A stretch of 34,877 nucleotides of DNA from an uncultured Pelagibacteraceae bacterium (GTDB lineage Bacteria; Pseudomonadota; Alphaproteobacteria; Pelagibacterales; Pelagibacteraceae), in contig CACNFA010000007.1 of NCBI GenBank assembly GCA_902619675.1, positions 1 through 34,877 of the forward strand, read 5' to 3'. Shown here one piece after another: positions 1 through 7,816 of this stretch. A program made the position numbers and the translations under genes. Position 1 is the stretch's first letter; every line of letters starts with the position of its first letter. The notes beneath the pieces are model-generated. The model was given only the letters and a program-made list of their open reading frames with translations. It was not told the origin of the DNA and did no database searches.

Positions 1-639
1 AGCCCACTCTGTAGAAATCAAATATATTACAGGACCTAATATAGTTCCTCCAATAACGGCAATAGATATACTTAAATTTTTCATTGCACCTATCATCATA
101 CAAAAGAAATAAACTGGATTGACTATAGCAAGACCAATTAACATTTCTTTATTAAGATAGTCTGCAGACAAATATCCAATTACTGTCATCAAAATTGCTG
201 TAGACCAAGTTCCAATTCCTATTCCCATCCAAAAATCTATTCGATGTTTTTTATCAATCTTTTTGTAACCGTCTTTAGCTATGAGCCAGGAAGTTACTGC
301 TAAAAAATGACAAGACAAATAATATTTCCATTTTGGTTGTGATTTGTGGTCAAGTAATGGAAACAAAGAAACTGTCATAGGATAAAGTCTAAAATTGACT
401 AACCATACTGCTATAAAAATATTTATTATTGAAGCTCCAACTAAAAGTGACTCAGCCATAACTAATTGACCAGGCAAAGCATAAGTAAATAAACTTGAGG
501 CAGCACTCTGTTGAATATTAAATCCTGCATCTTTTAATAAAGCTCCAAGAGCGATGAAACAAGCTGCTAAAGGAATAGCTGGGCTTCTAGAACCTTTTAG
601 AGATTTTAAACCTGTAAGAAAAACTTTTATGTTAATCAT
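1..639 (-). CDS. azlC: AzlC-family branched-chain amino acid permease, 3' end cut by window edge
   Basis: The minus frame is open from ATG 639-637 to the window edge, giving 213 codons without a stop. The product is a multi-span membrane protein with AzlC-like stretches: PAIPLAACFIALGALLKDAG near residue 20, ALPGQLVMAES near 54 and RLYPMTVSLFPLL near 83. AzlC proteins usually have about 230-245 residues, so only the C-terminus is missing. With its small partner AzlD, AzlC forms an inner-membrane branched-chain amino acid exporter; azlD, if present, would lie beyond the edge. Its start overlaps the livF stop by 4 bp (ATGA), so it is the last visible gene of the liv-type operon. Family assignment is firm; substrate is inferred. 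Confidence 0.85.
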   Translation of the reverse strand, partial: MINIKVFLTGLKSLKGSRSPAIPLAACFIALGALLKDAGFNIQQSAASSLFTYALPGQLVMAESLLVGASIINIFIAVWLVNFRLYPMTVSLFPLLDHKSQPKWKYYLSCHFLAVTSWLIAKDGYKKIDKKHRIDFWMGIGIGTWSTAILMTVIGYLSADYLNKEMLIGLAIVNPVYFFCMMIGAMKNLSISIAVIGGTILGPVIYLISTEWA

Positions 640-1421
640 CCACCAAGGAATAATCTTCCTACGTCTGGATTTTTCAAAAGATCGTTACCTTTGCCAGCGA
701 TAGCGGTTTGTCCAGAAACTAATACATAACCGATGTCAGCAAATTCTAATCCTTTTTTTGCATTTTGCTCTACAAGTATGATTGTTTTCTTTTCAGTTTT
801 TTGAAGATCTTCCAAAATTTCAAAAACCATATTAATATATTTTGGTTCTAAACCAATTGATGGCTCGTCAACTAATAATACTGAAGGTTTCATTACTAAT
901 GCCCTTGAGATTTCTAATAATCTTCTTTCACCGCCGGATAAAACTTTTGCAGGTTGATTTCTTCTATTTCTTAATCTTTCATATTTTTGGAAAATTCTCT
1001 CTGCCTCTTCATATGCTTCATCCTGCTTATCTTTAATATATCCACCCATTAAAAGATTTTCCTCTACTGTCATATCTGGAAACACTGAATTATCTTGTAA
1101 GATGTAGGCTATACCAACTTTACTTAATTTTTGTGCAGGAGTTAATTGTGTAATTTCATTGCCTTCTAATTCGATTTTTCCATCAAAGATATTTGTGAAA
1201 CCATAAATAGAATGAAGTATTGTAGATTTTCCAGCTCCGTTAGGTCCTATCAAGCACAAGGATTGTGCTTTACTAACTGTTAAATCAAAATTATGAAGTA
1301 TTTCCATCTTCCCATAACCAGCATTCAAACCTCTGATTGTTAGATGGACGTCATTTGGAGATAATTTGTTTAAGTCCTCTAAGCCAGGTGCTTTTCCTAA
1401 AACATCATATTGATTTGCCAT
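636..1421 (-). CDS. livF: HAAT-family ABC transporter ATP-binding protein, LivF type
   Basis: This is a 261-residue cytoplasmic ATPase. It has a Walker A motif (GPNGAGKST, residues 59-67), a Q-loop region near LQDNSVFPDMTVEENL, the ABC signature LSGGERR (161-167) and Walker B VLLVDEPSIG (181-190). The switch region reads VEQNA, normal for LivF. About 30 extra N-terminal residues precede the ABC core, longer than E. coli LivF (about 237). The start overlaps the livG stop by 1 bp and the stop overlaps azlC by 4 bp. With LivG it would power import of amino acids or related small carboxylates; the substrate cannot be read from sequence. Confidence 0.93.
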   Translation of the reverse strand: MANQYDVLGKAPGLEDLNKLSPNDVHLTIRGLNAGYGKMEILHNFDLTVSKAQSLCLIGPNGAGKSTILHSIYGFTNIFDGKIELEGNEITQLTPAQKLSKVGIAYILQDNSVFPDMTVEENLLMGGYIKDKQDEAYEEAERIFQKYERLRNRRNQPAKVLSGGERRLLEISRALVMKPSVLLVDEPSIGLEPKYINMVFEILEDLQKTEKKTIILVEQNAKKGLEFADIGYVLVSGQTAIAGKGNDLLKNPDVGRLFLGG

Positions 1422-2155
1422 TACTGAGCTCCTAAATAAGCATCAACAACTCGCTTATCATTTTTAATTTGATCTGGTGAGCCTTCTGCTAACATTTTAC
1501 CGTGCGCCAAACAGAAAATTCTTTGTGCTAGACTCATAATCACTTTCATATTGTGTTCTATAACTAATAAAGTAATTCCATAATCTTTATTAATTTTAAT
1601 TAATCTATCTATAATACCATTAATTAAAGTTGGATTTATTCCGGCTGTAGGCTCATCAAGTAAAAGCATTTTTGGTTCATTCATTAAAGCCATTGCTAAT
1701 TCAAGTAATTTTTGTTGTCCAAATGATAGATCCCCTGCTCTTAAATTTCTTTTTTGGTAAAGACCTACAAAGTTCAAAAGATTTTCTGCTTTCTCAGTAA
1801 GTTCTGTAGGCACTTTTGCAAAAATAAATCCAGAGTCACTAGCTTTATGACTTATAAGCATATTCTCAACGCAGTTTAGTTTTGAATAAATTCTTGTTTG
1901 CTGAAAGGTTCTTAACAAGCCTAGTTTAGCAACTGCCGGGACAGGCATCTCTGATACCTCAGTGTTATTAAAAACAATAGATCCTTGATCTATAGGGTGA
2001 GTTCCAACAATAGAATTGAATAAAGTAGTTTTACCTGAACCATTTGGTCCTATTAAACCAACAATCGATCCCTGCTCTACAGAAACTGAAATATCTACGT
2101 TTGCTTGCACACCGCCAAAAGATTTACTTACATTTTTAACTTCTAAAATACTCAT
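1421..2155 (-). CDS. livG: HAAT-family ABC transporter ATP-binding protein, LivG type
   Basis: This is a 244-residue ATPase with Walker A GPNGSGKTT (36-44), signature LSFGQQK (143-149), Walker B MLLLDEPTAG (163-172), and switch histidine 201 in VIEHNMKV. These features and the LRTFQQTRIY segment are typical of LivG. It pairs with LivF as the second nucleotide-binding subunit. Its start overlaps the livM stop by 4 bp, indicating translational coupling within one mRNA. Confidence 0.94.
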   Translation of the reverse strand: MSILEVKNVSKSFGGVQANVDISVSVEQGSIVGLIGPNGSGKTTLFNSIVGTHPIDQGSIVFNNTEVSEMPVPAVAKLGLLRTFQQTRIYSKLNCVENMLISHKASDSGFIFAKVPTELTEKAENLLNFVGLYQKRNLRAGDLSFGQQKLLELAMALMNEPKMLLLDEPTAGINPTLINGIIDRLIKINKDYGITLLVIEHNMKVIMSLAQRIFCLAHGKMLAEGSPDQIKNDKRVVDAYLGAQ

Positions 2156-3210
2156 TTTAATTCTACCTGTGCTTTCCGATCTTTGTCATCAATTACTTCG
2201 CCAAATCTCTCAGGATATTTTTCTCTCAACCAACCCATTAATCCTTCTGGGAAATAAACAACGATTACAACAATTAAAACTCCTAGCGCAACATATTGCC
2301 AACCTAATATTAAAGTCCAAAGACCCTCTTTGAAAAAATGAAATAAAGTTGCTCCAATTACTGGTCCCCACAAAGTTCCTTTACCACCGAGAATTGCCAT
2401 AAGCACCATAAATACTCCCATTTCTCTTCCGTCAAATGCTACATCGGTTGAGTCTATATATCCAATTAGTCCACCCATAATTCCACCAGCAAGACCACAG
2501 AAGAATGCAGAACACATCCAACCTACAATTTTATATTTCATAGTTTGAATACCCATTGCTTCTGCTTTATCTTCATTGTCTCTTATCGCATTCAAAATTA
2601 ATCTAAATCTAGAACCGTAAATGTATTTAACAAAAATAAATGTTCCAACTAGTAATGCGAAACTTAAAAAGTAGAAAAATTTCCCTCTAGCCTCAGTATC
2701 AACTATTTCAGCTGGAAAAGGCGGTGTAGTGAAACCTTGACCTGCTCCAATAATTTCAATTCCGCCAGCAATTTCACCTGCCGCGATACCTAAACCTAAA
2801 GTGCAAATTGCAAAGTAATGACCTCTCAATCCTAAAATAGCGTAACCTATAGCGCCAGCAATAACAGCAGGTATAATAGCTGAAACTAATAATCCGACAC
2901 CTATTCCTTGAAAATATTGTGCAGTAGTATGAACAAATGTTTTTTCTCCACCACTTTCAGTCCACTCAGCTAAAGGAAAAAACATTCCTACTTGAACCGA
3001 GGCAGTAAGATACATTCCTAAACCATAGAAAAGTATATTTCCAAAAGTATTGTAGCCCATCTCTCCGCCTTGTAGGTTCCAAGTCATTGCTAGAACAATC
3101 AAGACACAAAGATATGTAAGTTGAACTTTAAAAGCTGAGAATAAATAAGGTGCAGCTAAACCTAAGATAATTAGGCCAGAATATAATATTAAATCTTTTT
3201 GTTTCATCAT
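2152..3210 (-). CDS. livM: HAAT-family ABC transporter permease, LivM type
   Basis: This 352-residue inner-membrane permease of the BPD_transp_2 family has many hydrophobic spans. It carries the LivM-typical segment GLRGHYFAICTLGLG (about 127-141) and a cytoplasmic coupling stretch RDNEDKAEAMGIQ. A roughly 35-residue charged C-terminal tail ends the protein. It partners with LivH. Its start overlaps the upstream hydrolase stop by 4 bp, an unusual neighbour because livH and livM are normally adjacent. Confidence 0.93.
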   Translation of the reverse strand: MMKQKDLILYSGLIILGLAAPYLFSAFKVQLTYLCVLIVLAMTWNLQGGEMGYNTFGNILFYGLGMYLTASVQVGMFFPLAEWTESGGEKTFVHTTAQYFQGIGVGLLVSAIIPAVIAGAIGYAILGLRGHYFAICTLGLGIAAGEIAGGIEIIGAGQGFTTPPFPAEIVDTEARGKFFYFLSFALLVGTFIFVKYIYGSRFRLILNAIRDNEDKAEAMGIQTMKYKIVGWMCSAFFCGLAGGIMGGLIGYIDSTDVAFDGREMGVFMVLMAILGGKGTLWGPVIGATLFHFFKEGLWTLILGWQYVALGVLIVVIVVYFPEGLMGWLREKYPERFGEVIDDKDRKAQVELK

Positions 3211-4337
3211 AATAAATTTTCCTTAAAGAAATTTATAAATTGAGGCATATAAGCATTCGCGTTATCTCCGCCTAAAGTTACTCCTTTAGAAATACATTTT
3301 TCTTTTTTCATAACTTTAAAACCAGTTTTCCAAGCTTTTCTAGGATCTTTTTGTGCAGCGTCATAAAATTCTTCTACTGAAGCATATTTTTTGTGTTTAT
3401 TCACCATCCACTCAACCCATATAGGATTTGTAAATCGACCTTCATTATCAACAAAAAAATCTGGACAATCATGAAGTGTCATCGCCATTTTTTCTCTCCA
3501 TGGTTTTTTTCCTGCGTGCCATACATGGTACCAACCTTCTTTAATATCAACTTTTACTTTTCCTGGAGGAGCTTTAATTCTGTCGGCATGCTCTTTGCAA
3601 AACTTAGCCAAAGTATAATCGTCTGCACCGCCGTGCACTACAAGCATTGTGGTATTAGAAGTTAATTCTGGTTCTGCAAAAAAGCCAGCCATCCTACATT
3701 CTGCTGCTTCAGGTAAAATCGCATCAAAACCTTTTGTGCCACCAAGAAACTTCGATGTGAGTTTAACATCCGATAAAAAAAATGAATTAGTTCCACCTCT
3801 CGAGTGGCCAGTTGTTCCAAATTTCCCATTAGATCTAGGATGAGATTGTAAAACTTTTAAAGCCATAAGTGCATCAATAGCTCCATTAATTAAAGGAACT
3901 TTAGACTGGTCTCGCCACGTAGACCTGGCACCTCTTGCACAAAAATTATCAATATACATAACACCAATGCCCTCTTTCAGAAGATTTTGTGCAGCATGAT
4001 ATACGAAGTCATCCCAAACATAATCTCCTGGTCCTCCGCTACTATGCGTGTAAATTACTATAGGAACTTTACCTGTTCCCTCTGGCAATCGAAGATATCC
4101 TGTAATTTCAACAGGGTTATTTAAATGACCATCTATTAAGACTGTTCTCTGATCAAATCCAGTATAGGAACTAAATTTGATTATTTCACCTCCATCATAA
4201 CCCTTTAATTTGGAGATACCTTTAAGCATCGATAATTTCTTTCTGCAATTGTCTTTGGAATTAAAATTTGGCGGTTCGTGAGCTAGTAAGCTAGTCGAGA
4301 ATAAAATTGCAAATAAGATAAGAAAACTTCTCCTCAT
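3207..4337 (-). CDS. Exported alpha/beta-hydrolase (dienelactone-hydrolase-like) inside transporter operon
   Basis: This is a 376-residue protein with an N-terminal signal peptide, probably cleaved near LLA-H19, so it should act in the periplasm. The core is an alpha/beta-hydrolase: nucleophile elbow GHSRGG (177-182, Ser179), a glycine-rich oxyanion region THSSGGPG (97-104), a candidate acid in HGGADDY (Asp239 or Asp240) and a candidate histidine in WYHVWH (His271 or His274). It resembles dienelactone hydrolases. Seven or more cysteines could form disulfides. It overlaps livH and livM by 4 bp each, so it is coupled to the permeases. I infer that it releases the transporter's substrate from an ester, lactone or amide; the actual substrate is unknown. 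Confidence 0.82.
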   Translation of the reverse strand: MRRSFLILFAILFSTSLLAHEPPNFNSKDNCRKKLSMLKGISKLKGYDGGEIIKFSSYTGFDQRTVLIDGHLNNPVEITGYLRLPEGTGKVPIVIYTHSSGGPGDYVWDDFVYHAAQNLLKEGIGVMYIDNFCARGARSTWRDQSKVPLINGAIDALMALKVLQSHPRSNGKFGTTGHSRGGTNSFFLSDVKLTSKFLGGTKGFDAILPEAAECRMAGFFAEPELTSNTTMLVVHGGADDYTLAKFCKEHADRIKAPPGKVKVDIKEGWYHVWHAGKKPWREKMAMTLHDCPDFFVDNEGRFTNPIWVEWMVNKHKKYASVEEFYDAAQKDPRKAWKTGFKVMKKEKCISKGVTLGGDNANAYMPQFINFFKENLL

Positions 4338-5227
4338 TTTAAATATTCCCTTTTTTTTGATAGTTTAAACCTTCTGTAAACTAATATTAAAACGAGCAGC
4401 ATAAATACTGCACCAATTCTAAATTCTGTTCCTAAAATGTAATCTGCAAACTCTTCAAATAGTCCTAATCCCATTCCTGAAACTGCTACAGCTGGTAAAT
4501 TACCAAGACCTGCAACAATAACTATCATGAAAGATCTTACTGTATATGGAAGTCCCACATAAGGGTGAAGTGTTAAAGTTATTGAAATTAAAGCTCCTGC
4601 AATTCCACATAGCGCAGCGTTAATTCCAAAAGTTGCAGCATAAACTTTTTCTGTATCTACACCTAAAATTTTTGCAGCTCTAGCATTTTGTGCTGTAGCT
4701 CTTATAGCTCGTCCAAGTCTGGATTTTTTCATATAAATAACTAAAGCTACTGCATATAAAACACTTATAAAAGCTGAGAATATTTTTGAATTTGGTAAAG
4801 TTACTGAATTATCAAATAACATTGTTGTTCCGTATTCAGACTGTGCCACAACTACGTCTGCACCAAAAATAAAATTCATTAGTTGTTGGAATACGATAGC
4901 AATACCAAAAGTGGCTAAAATAGAAATAAATAAATCTCGATCTACAACTTTATTAATAACTAACTTGTAGAGTGCCCATCCAACAAAAAACATAATTATG
5001 GGAGAAATAATAACTCCCCAAGCAGGATGAATTCCCCAAAGATAAATAGTGTATGCAATGTAACCTCCAAGAATAACTAAGTCACCTTGCGCAATATTAA
5101 TTATATTCATTACACCCCATTGAAGTGCCATGCCGTATGCTATTAATGCAAATAATATACCTAAAAGAATACCATCCAGTGATGCCTGGACCATTAACAT
5201 TGGAGCTTTAAATATAAGAAAGTCCAT
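4334..5227 (-). CDS. livH: HAAT-family ABC transporter permease, LivH type
   Basis: This 297-residue inner-membrane permease carries the LivH hallmarks GVMNIINIAQGDLVILGGY (about 34-52) and the coupling region RAIRATAQNARAAKILGV (about 172-189). Hydrophobic spans cover most of the remainder. It starts about 22 bp downstream (in the reading direction) of a strong hairpin terminator separating it from livK, and overlaps the hydrolase start by 4 bp. It forms the transmembrane channel with LivM. Confidence 0.94.
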   Translation of the reverse strand: MDFLIFKAPMLMVQASLDGILLGILFALIAYGMALQWGVMNIINIAQGDLVILGGYIAYTIYLWGIHPAWGVIISPIIMFFVGWALYKLVINKVVDRDLFISILATFGIAIVFQQLMNFIFGADVVVAQSEYGTTMLFDNSVTLPNSKIFSAFISVLYAVALVIYMKKSRLGRAIRATAQNARAAKILGVDTEKVYAATFGINAALCGIAGALISITLTLHPYVGLPYTVRSFMIVIVAGLGNLPAVAVSGMGLGLFEEFADYILGTEFRIGAVFMLLVLILVYRRFKLSKKREYLK

Positions 5228-5240
5228 AAAATTTCAAAAC

Positions 5241-5278
5241 TTATAAAAGAAAAGCCCCTAGAAAACTAGGGGCTTTTC
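5241..5278 (-). terminator. Intrinsic terminator/attenuator between livK and livH
   Basis: A perfect 13-bp inverted repeat (5249-5261 with 5266-5278) encloses a 4-nt loop. On the minus strand the stem ends GGGGCUUUUC and is followed by UUUUAUAA, a standard U-tract. It lies just after the livK stop and before livH. This arrangement lets the binding-protein gene be transcribed in excess while some polymerases read through into the permease genes. Confidence 0.9.
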
Positions 5279-5295
5279 AAATTATTCAGAAGTTA

Positions 5296-6537
5296 TTAGC
5301 TTCTTTCAGACCATTTCGGGATTGGATGATAGAACTTATCAGAAGCCCATTTTGTAGGAGCTACTACTCTATTTTCACAATCGTCGCCTTTACATCTTAC
5401 TTGGAACAATATCATTGGCTTAGCAATGTTTTGACCACCAGGACCAAATTTAATGTTACCATAGAAAGTTTGCATTTCTGTATCAACTAGCGCATCTCTA
5501 ACTGCATCTCTATCAAAAGAATTTGCTCTTTCGAACGCATCTTTAAATACTAATAATGCTGCAGAAGATTCTGCTGATTGATATGGCGGGTCATATCCAA
5601 ATTCTTTTTGGAAGTCTCTAGCGTATTTTTTACCACCACCAAAAAACTTATCTTTGTATGATAAATTTTTGTGCCACTGAGAAGCACATAATGCATACTC
5701 AGATTTCTTTCCGTGTTGTTTAGAAAGTTTTGCGGCATCGCAGTGTGTCATCGCTAGCATAGGAACATCAACTTTCATCTCAGATATTTGTCTGATTGCA
5801 GTTAAAGCACCTTTTGTGTGACCTGATACAACAAGCACATCTGGCTTAGTAGCTTTTACTTTAGCCAATGTAGCTGCCATATCGTTAAGTTCTTTTGGTA
5901 GTTTGTCATCGATGATGATCTCAGATCCAGTTCTTTTCGCTGCATCTAAAATACCTAGTCTCACGTCTTGTGAAAAAGCATCTTGTTCAAATGCTTGAGC
6001 AATTCGAACTCCTTTACCACCGTTTTTCTCTACCGCTAAATCAATAGCTACTTCAAGGTATTGGTTAGCTGGTGATAACACCGCGAACAAATATTTGTAT
6101 CCTTTAGTAAATAAAGATCTAGATGCACCATTTGCTTCAACCATAGGAATTTTATATTTCTCGGTTACTGGTGCAATGGCTTTCGTTAAACCTGAACTGT
6201 ATGGTCCAAGCATGTAATGAACGCCATCCTGTTTAATTAGTCTTTCAGCTAACTGAGCGGCTCTTTTTGGGTTTGACTCATCATCATAGTAAATGATCTC
6301 AAACTTATATTTCTTACCTTGTACTTCTACTCCACCCATTTTGTTAATTCTGTCAACGGCCATGTTATAACCATTTTGAGTATGAACTCCATTTGAAGAG
6401 TATTTACCTGTAAGAGATATCGCAGAACCTAACACTATGTATTCGCCTTCTACTTTTGCAAAAGAAGAAGTGAAAGAAACAAGTGCTAAAGTTATAGCTG
6501 AAATAAATGTAACAAATAGTTTTGCTATTTTATTCAT
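5296..6537 (-). CDS. livK: HAAT-family periplasmic substrate-binding protein, LivK type
   Basis: This 413-residue protein has a signal peptide (positively charged MNKIAK, hydrophobic core, probable cleavage after SSFA, about residue 27). The mature part is a Peripla_BP_6 (Leu/Ile/Val-binding-type) domain: it opens with YIVLGSAISLTGKYSSNG, continues with DDESNPKRAAQLAERLI and has the hinge-region GPYSSGLTKAIAPV. It binds the ligand in the periplasm and delivers it to LivHM. A promoter at 6581-6609 and an AAGGG ribosome site about 6 nt before the ATG support the start. The ligand is not determinable; amino acids, amides and short carboxylates are all known for this family. Confidence 0.93.
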   Translation of the reverse strand: MNKIAKLFVTFISAITLALVSFTSSFAKVEGEYIVLGSAISLTGKYSSNGVHTQNGYNMAVDRINKMGGVEVQGKKYKFEIIYYDDESNPKRAAQLAERLIKQDGVHYMLGPYSSGLTKAIAPVTEKYKIPMVEANGASRSLFTKGYKYLFAVLSPANQYLEVAIDLAVEKNGGKGVRIAQAFEQDAFSQDVRLGILDAAKRTGSEIIIDDKLPKELNDMAATLAKVKATKPDVLVVSGHTKGALTAIRQISEMKVDVPMLAMTHCDAAKLSKQHGKKSEYALCASQWHKNLSYKDKFFGGGKKYARDFQKEFGYDPPYQSAESSAALLVFKDAFERANSFDRDAVRDALVDTEMQTFYGNIKFGPGGQNIAKPMILFQVRCKGDDCENRVVAPTKWASDKFYHPIPKWSERS

Positions 6538-6551
6538 TATTTCCCTTCTTG

Positions 6552-6609
6552 TTGTTAATTAATTAATTAATAATTAAATAATTAAAACAAGAAATAGAGA
6601 TTTTGACAA
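6552..6609 (-). promoter_or_regulatory. Sigma70-type promoter and AT-repeat leader of livK operon
   Basis: On the minus strand, TTGTCA (6609-6604) and TTTAAT (6586-6581) each match the -35 and -10 consensus at five of six bases with a 17-bp spacer. Transcription would begin near 6574, giving a leader of about 37 nt. The leader and -10 region consist of TTAA/AATT repeats (6552-6586), including TAATTAATTAATTAA, which could be an operator or simply low-complexity DNA. Confidence 0.6.
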
Positions 6610-6622
6610 CAGTAAGAATTAA

Positions 6623-7249
6623 TTAAAAATTCTGTGTCGCAGCAATGTAAACTGCTAAAATTAGAAGAACACACGCAGAAATTGTATTTAATAGCTTTGG
6701 TTTACTTCTTAACCACACTGATATTTTTTCAGCTGCTAATCCATAAATCATTAACGTTAAAAAATCTAAAACAACATATGTAATTAATAATATTAAAAAC
6801 TGTGAAATTATATTTGATCCAAAATTTATAAAAGTAGGAAAAATTGTTCCAAAGAATAAAAGTGCTTTTGGGCTTAAACCTGCAACTAACAGTCCATCTT
6901 TATAAAACGATAGTGGTGATTTTAAATTTTGGTCTTTAGAATTAAAACTTCTAATTTTAGACGTAAAAGTGTCATAAGCTAAATAAACTATATAAAATAT
7001 CCCAGCCCATTTTAAATAGTATAGAACTTGAGGGTTATCACTTAAAAAAGAACCAATTAGAAAAACTACTAAAATAGCTTGGATAGTATTTGCAGATATA
7101 TCTCCTAATGCAGTCCAAACAGATCTATTTAATCCATAGTTTAATGTGTGTGAAACAATTACAACTCTAGGCGGGCCTGGTGAAATAAATAAAAATAAAA
7201 TGATTTGTAAAAATATTATATAGTCTGTTGGAAACATTTGATTAGTCAC
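6623..7249 (-). CDS. LysE/RhtB-family amino acid exporter
   Basis: This 208-residue membrane protein has about six hydrophobic segments. It carries the LysE/RhtB signature region ISPGPPRVVIVSHTLNYG (about 22-39) followed by GLNRSVWTALGDISANT, and a second LysE-type stretch LVAGLSPKALLFFGTIFP (about 120-137). The family exports amino acids or small metabolites. The classical motif is PGP-x3-V; here it reads PGPPRVVIV. The gene diverges from the DUF2805 gene, with only 13 bp between start codons. The exported compound is unknown. Confidence 0.86.
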   Translation of the reverse strand: MTNQMFPTDYIIFLQIILFLFISPGPPRVVIVSHTLNYGLNRSVWTALGDISANTIQAILVVFLIGSFLSDNPQVLYYLKWAGIFYIVYLAYDTFTSKIRSFNSKDQNLKSPLSFYKDGLLVAGLSPKALLFFGTIFPTFINFGSNIISQFLILLITYVVLDFLTLMIYGLAAEKISVWLRSKPKLLNTISACVLLILAVYIAATQNF

Positions 7250-7262
7250 TATATATAAATTT

Positions 7263-7559
7263 ATGAAGAAAAAAAGTTTTATCCCTCAAACAAGAGTTAA
7301 AAACCCTGAGCCAAAAGAAAAGGATGATAATTGGATTATTTGGGCTGCATGGGCAGATAGGATTACTTTTGAAGAAATAAAAGAAAAAACAGGAAAAAAT
7401 GAGTCACAAGTTATTAAGATAATGAGAAAAAATTTAAAACCAAGTGCTTTTAGGCTATGGAGAAAAAGGGTACATAATACTAGCATCAAGCATAGAAAAA
7501 AGTTTCAGTTAGGTAGAAAAAAACTTAGAGAAAAAATAAAAATAACTGATATATATTAA
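7263..7559 (+). CDS. DUF2805 / TIGR03643-family small basic protein
   Basis: This 98-residue, strongly basic protein has a helix-turn-helix-like core. The segment ITFEEIKEKTGKNESQVIKI (about 37-56) is followed by MRKNLKPSAFRLWRKRV, the diagnostic stretch of the DUF2805 family, which has no established function. The basic C-terminal tail (HRKKFQLGRKKLREKIK) suggests nucleic-acid contact, which is inference. It ends 2 bp before the glutaredoxin ATG, so the two genes are cotranscribed. Confidence 0.78.
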   Translation: MKKKSFIPQTRVKNPEPKEKDDNWIIWAAWADRITFEEIKEKTGKNESQVIKIMRKNLKPSAFRLWRKRVHNTSIKHRKKFQLGRKKLREKIKITDIY

Positions 7560-7561
7560 TT

Positions 7562-7816
7562 ATGAAAAAAGTCACAATGTATACTGGCAATCCTTGCTCA
7601 TTTTGCGCGGCAGCAAAAGCTTTATTAAAAACAAAAAATGTTGAGATAGAGGAAATCGATATTTGGGCAGACCCAGCTAACGCTAAAGAAATGTTACAAA
7701 GAACCAATGGCGTAAGAACTATTCCTCAAATTTTTATAGGTGATCATTACATTGGTGGAAATGATAAACTTCAAGAAGCTAATCGAAACGGAGAATTGGA
7801 TAAGCTTCTTTCTTAA
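7562..7816 (+). CDS. grxC: Glutaredoxin 3 (GrxC-like)
   Basis: This is an 84-residue single-domain thioredoxin-fold protein, the usual size for bacterial Grx3. The active site is C12-S-F-C15 rather than the commoner CPYC, so both catalytic cysteines are kept. The cis-proline loop TIPQIF and the glutathione-binding GGNDKL segment (GG-D motif) are present. It reduces disulfides using glutathione, which fits the gshA-gshB genes about 5-7 kb away. Its stop shares a TTAA with the convergent hydrolase gene. Confidence 0.92.
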   Translation: MKKVTMYTGNPCSFCAAAKALLKTKNVEIEEIDIWADPANAKEMLQRTNGVRTIPQIFIGDHYIGGNDKLQEANRNGELDKLLS

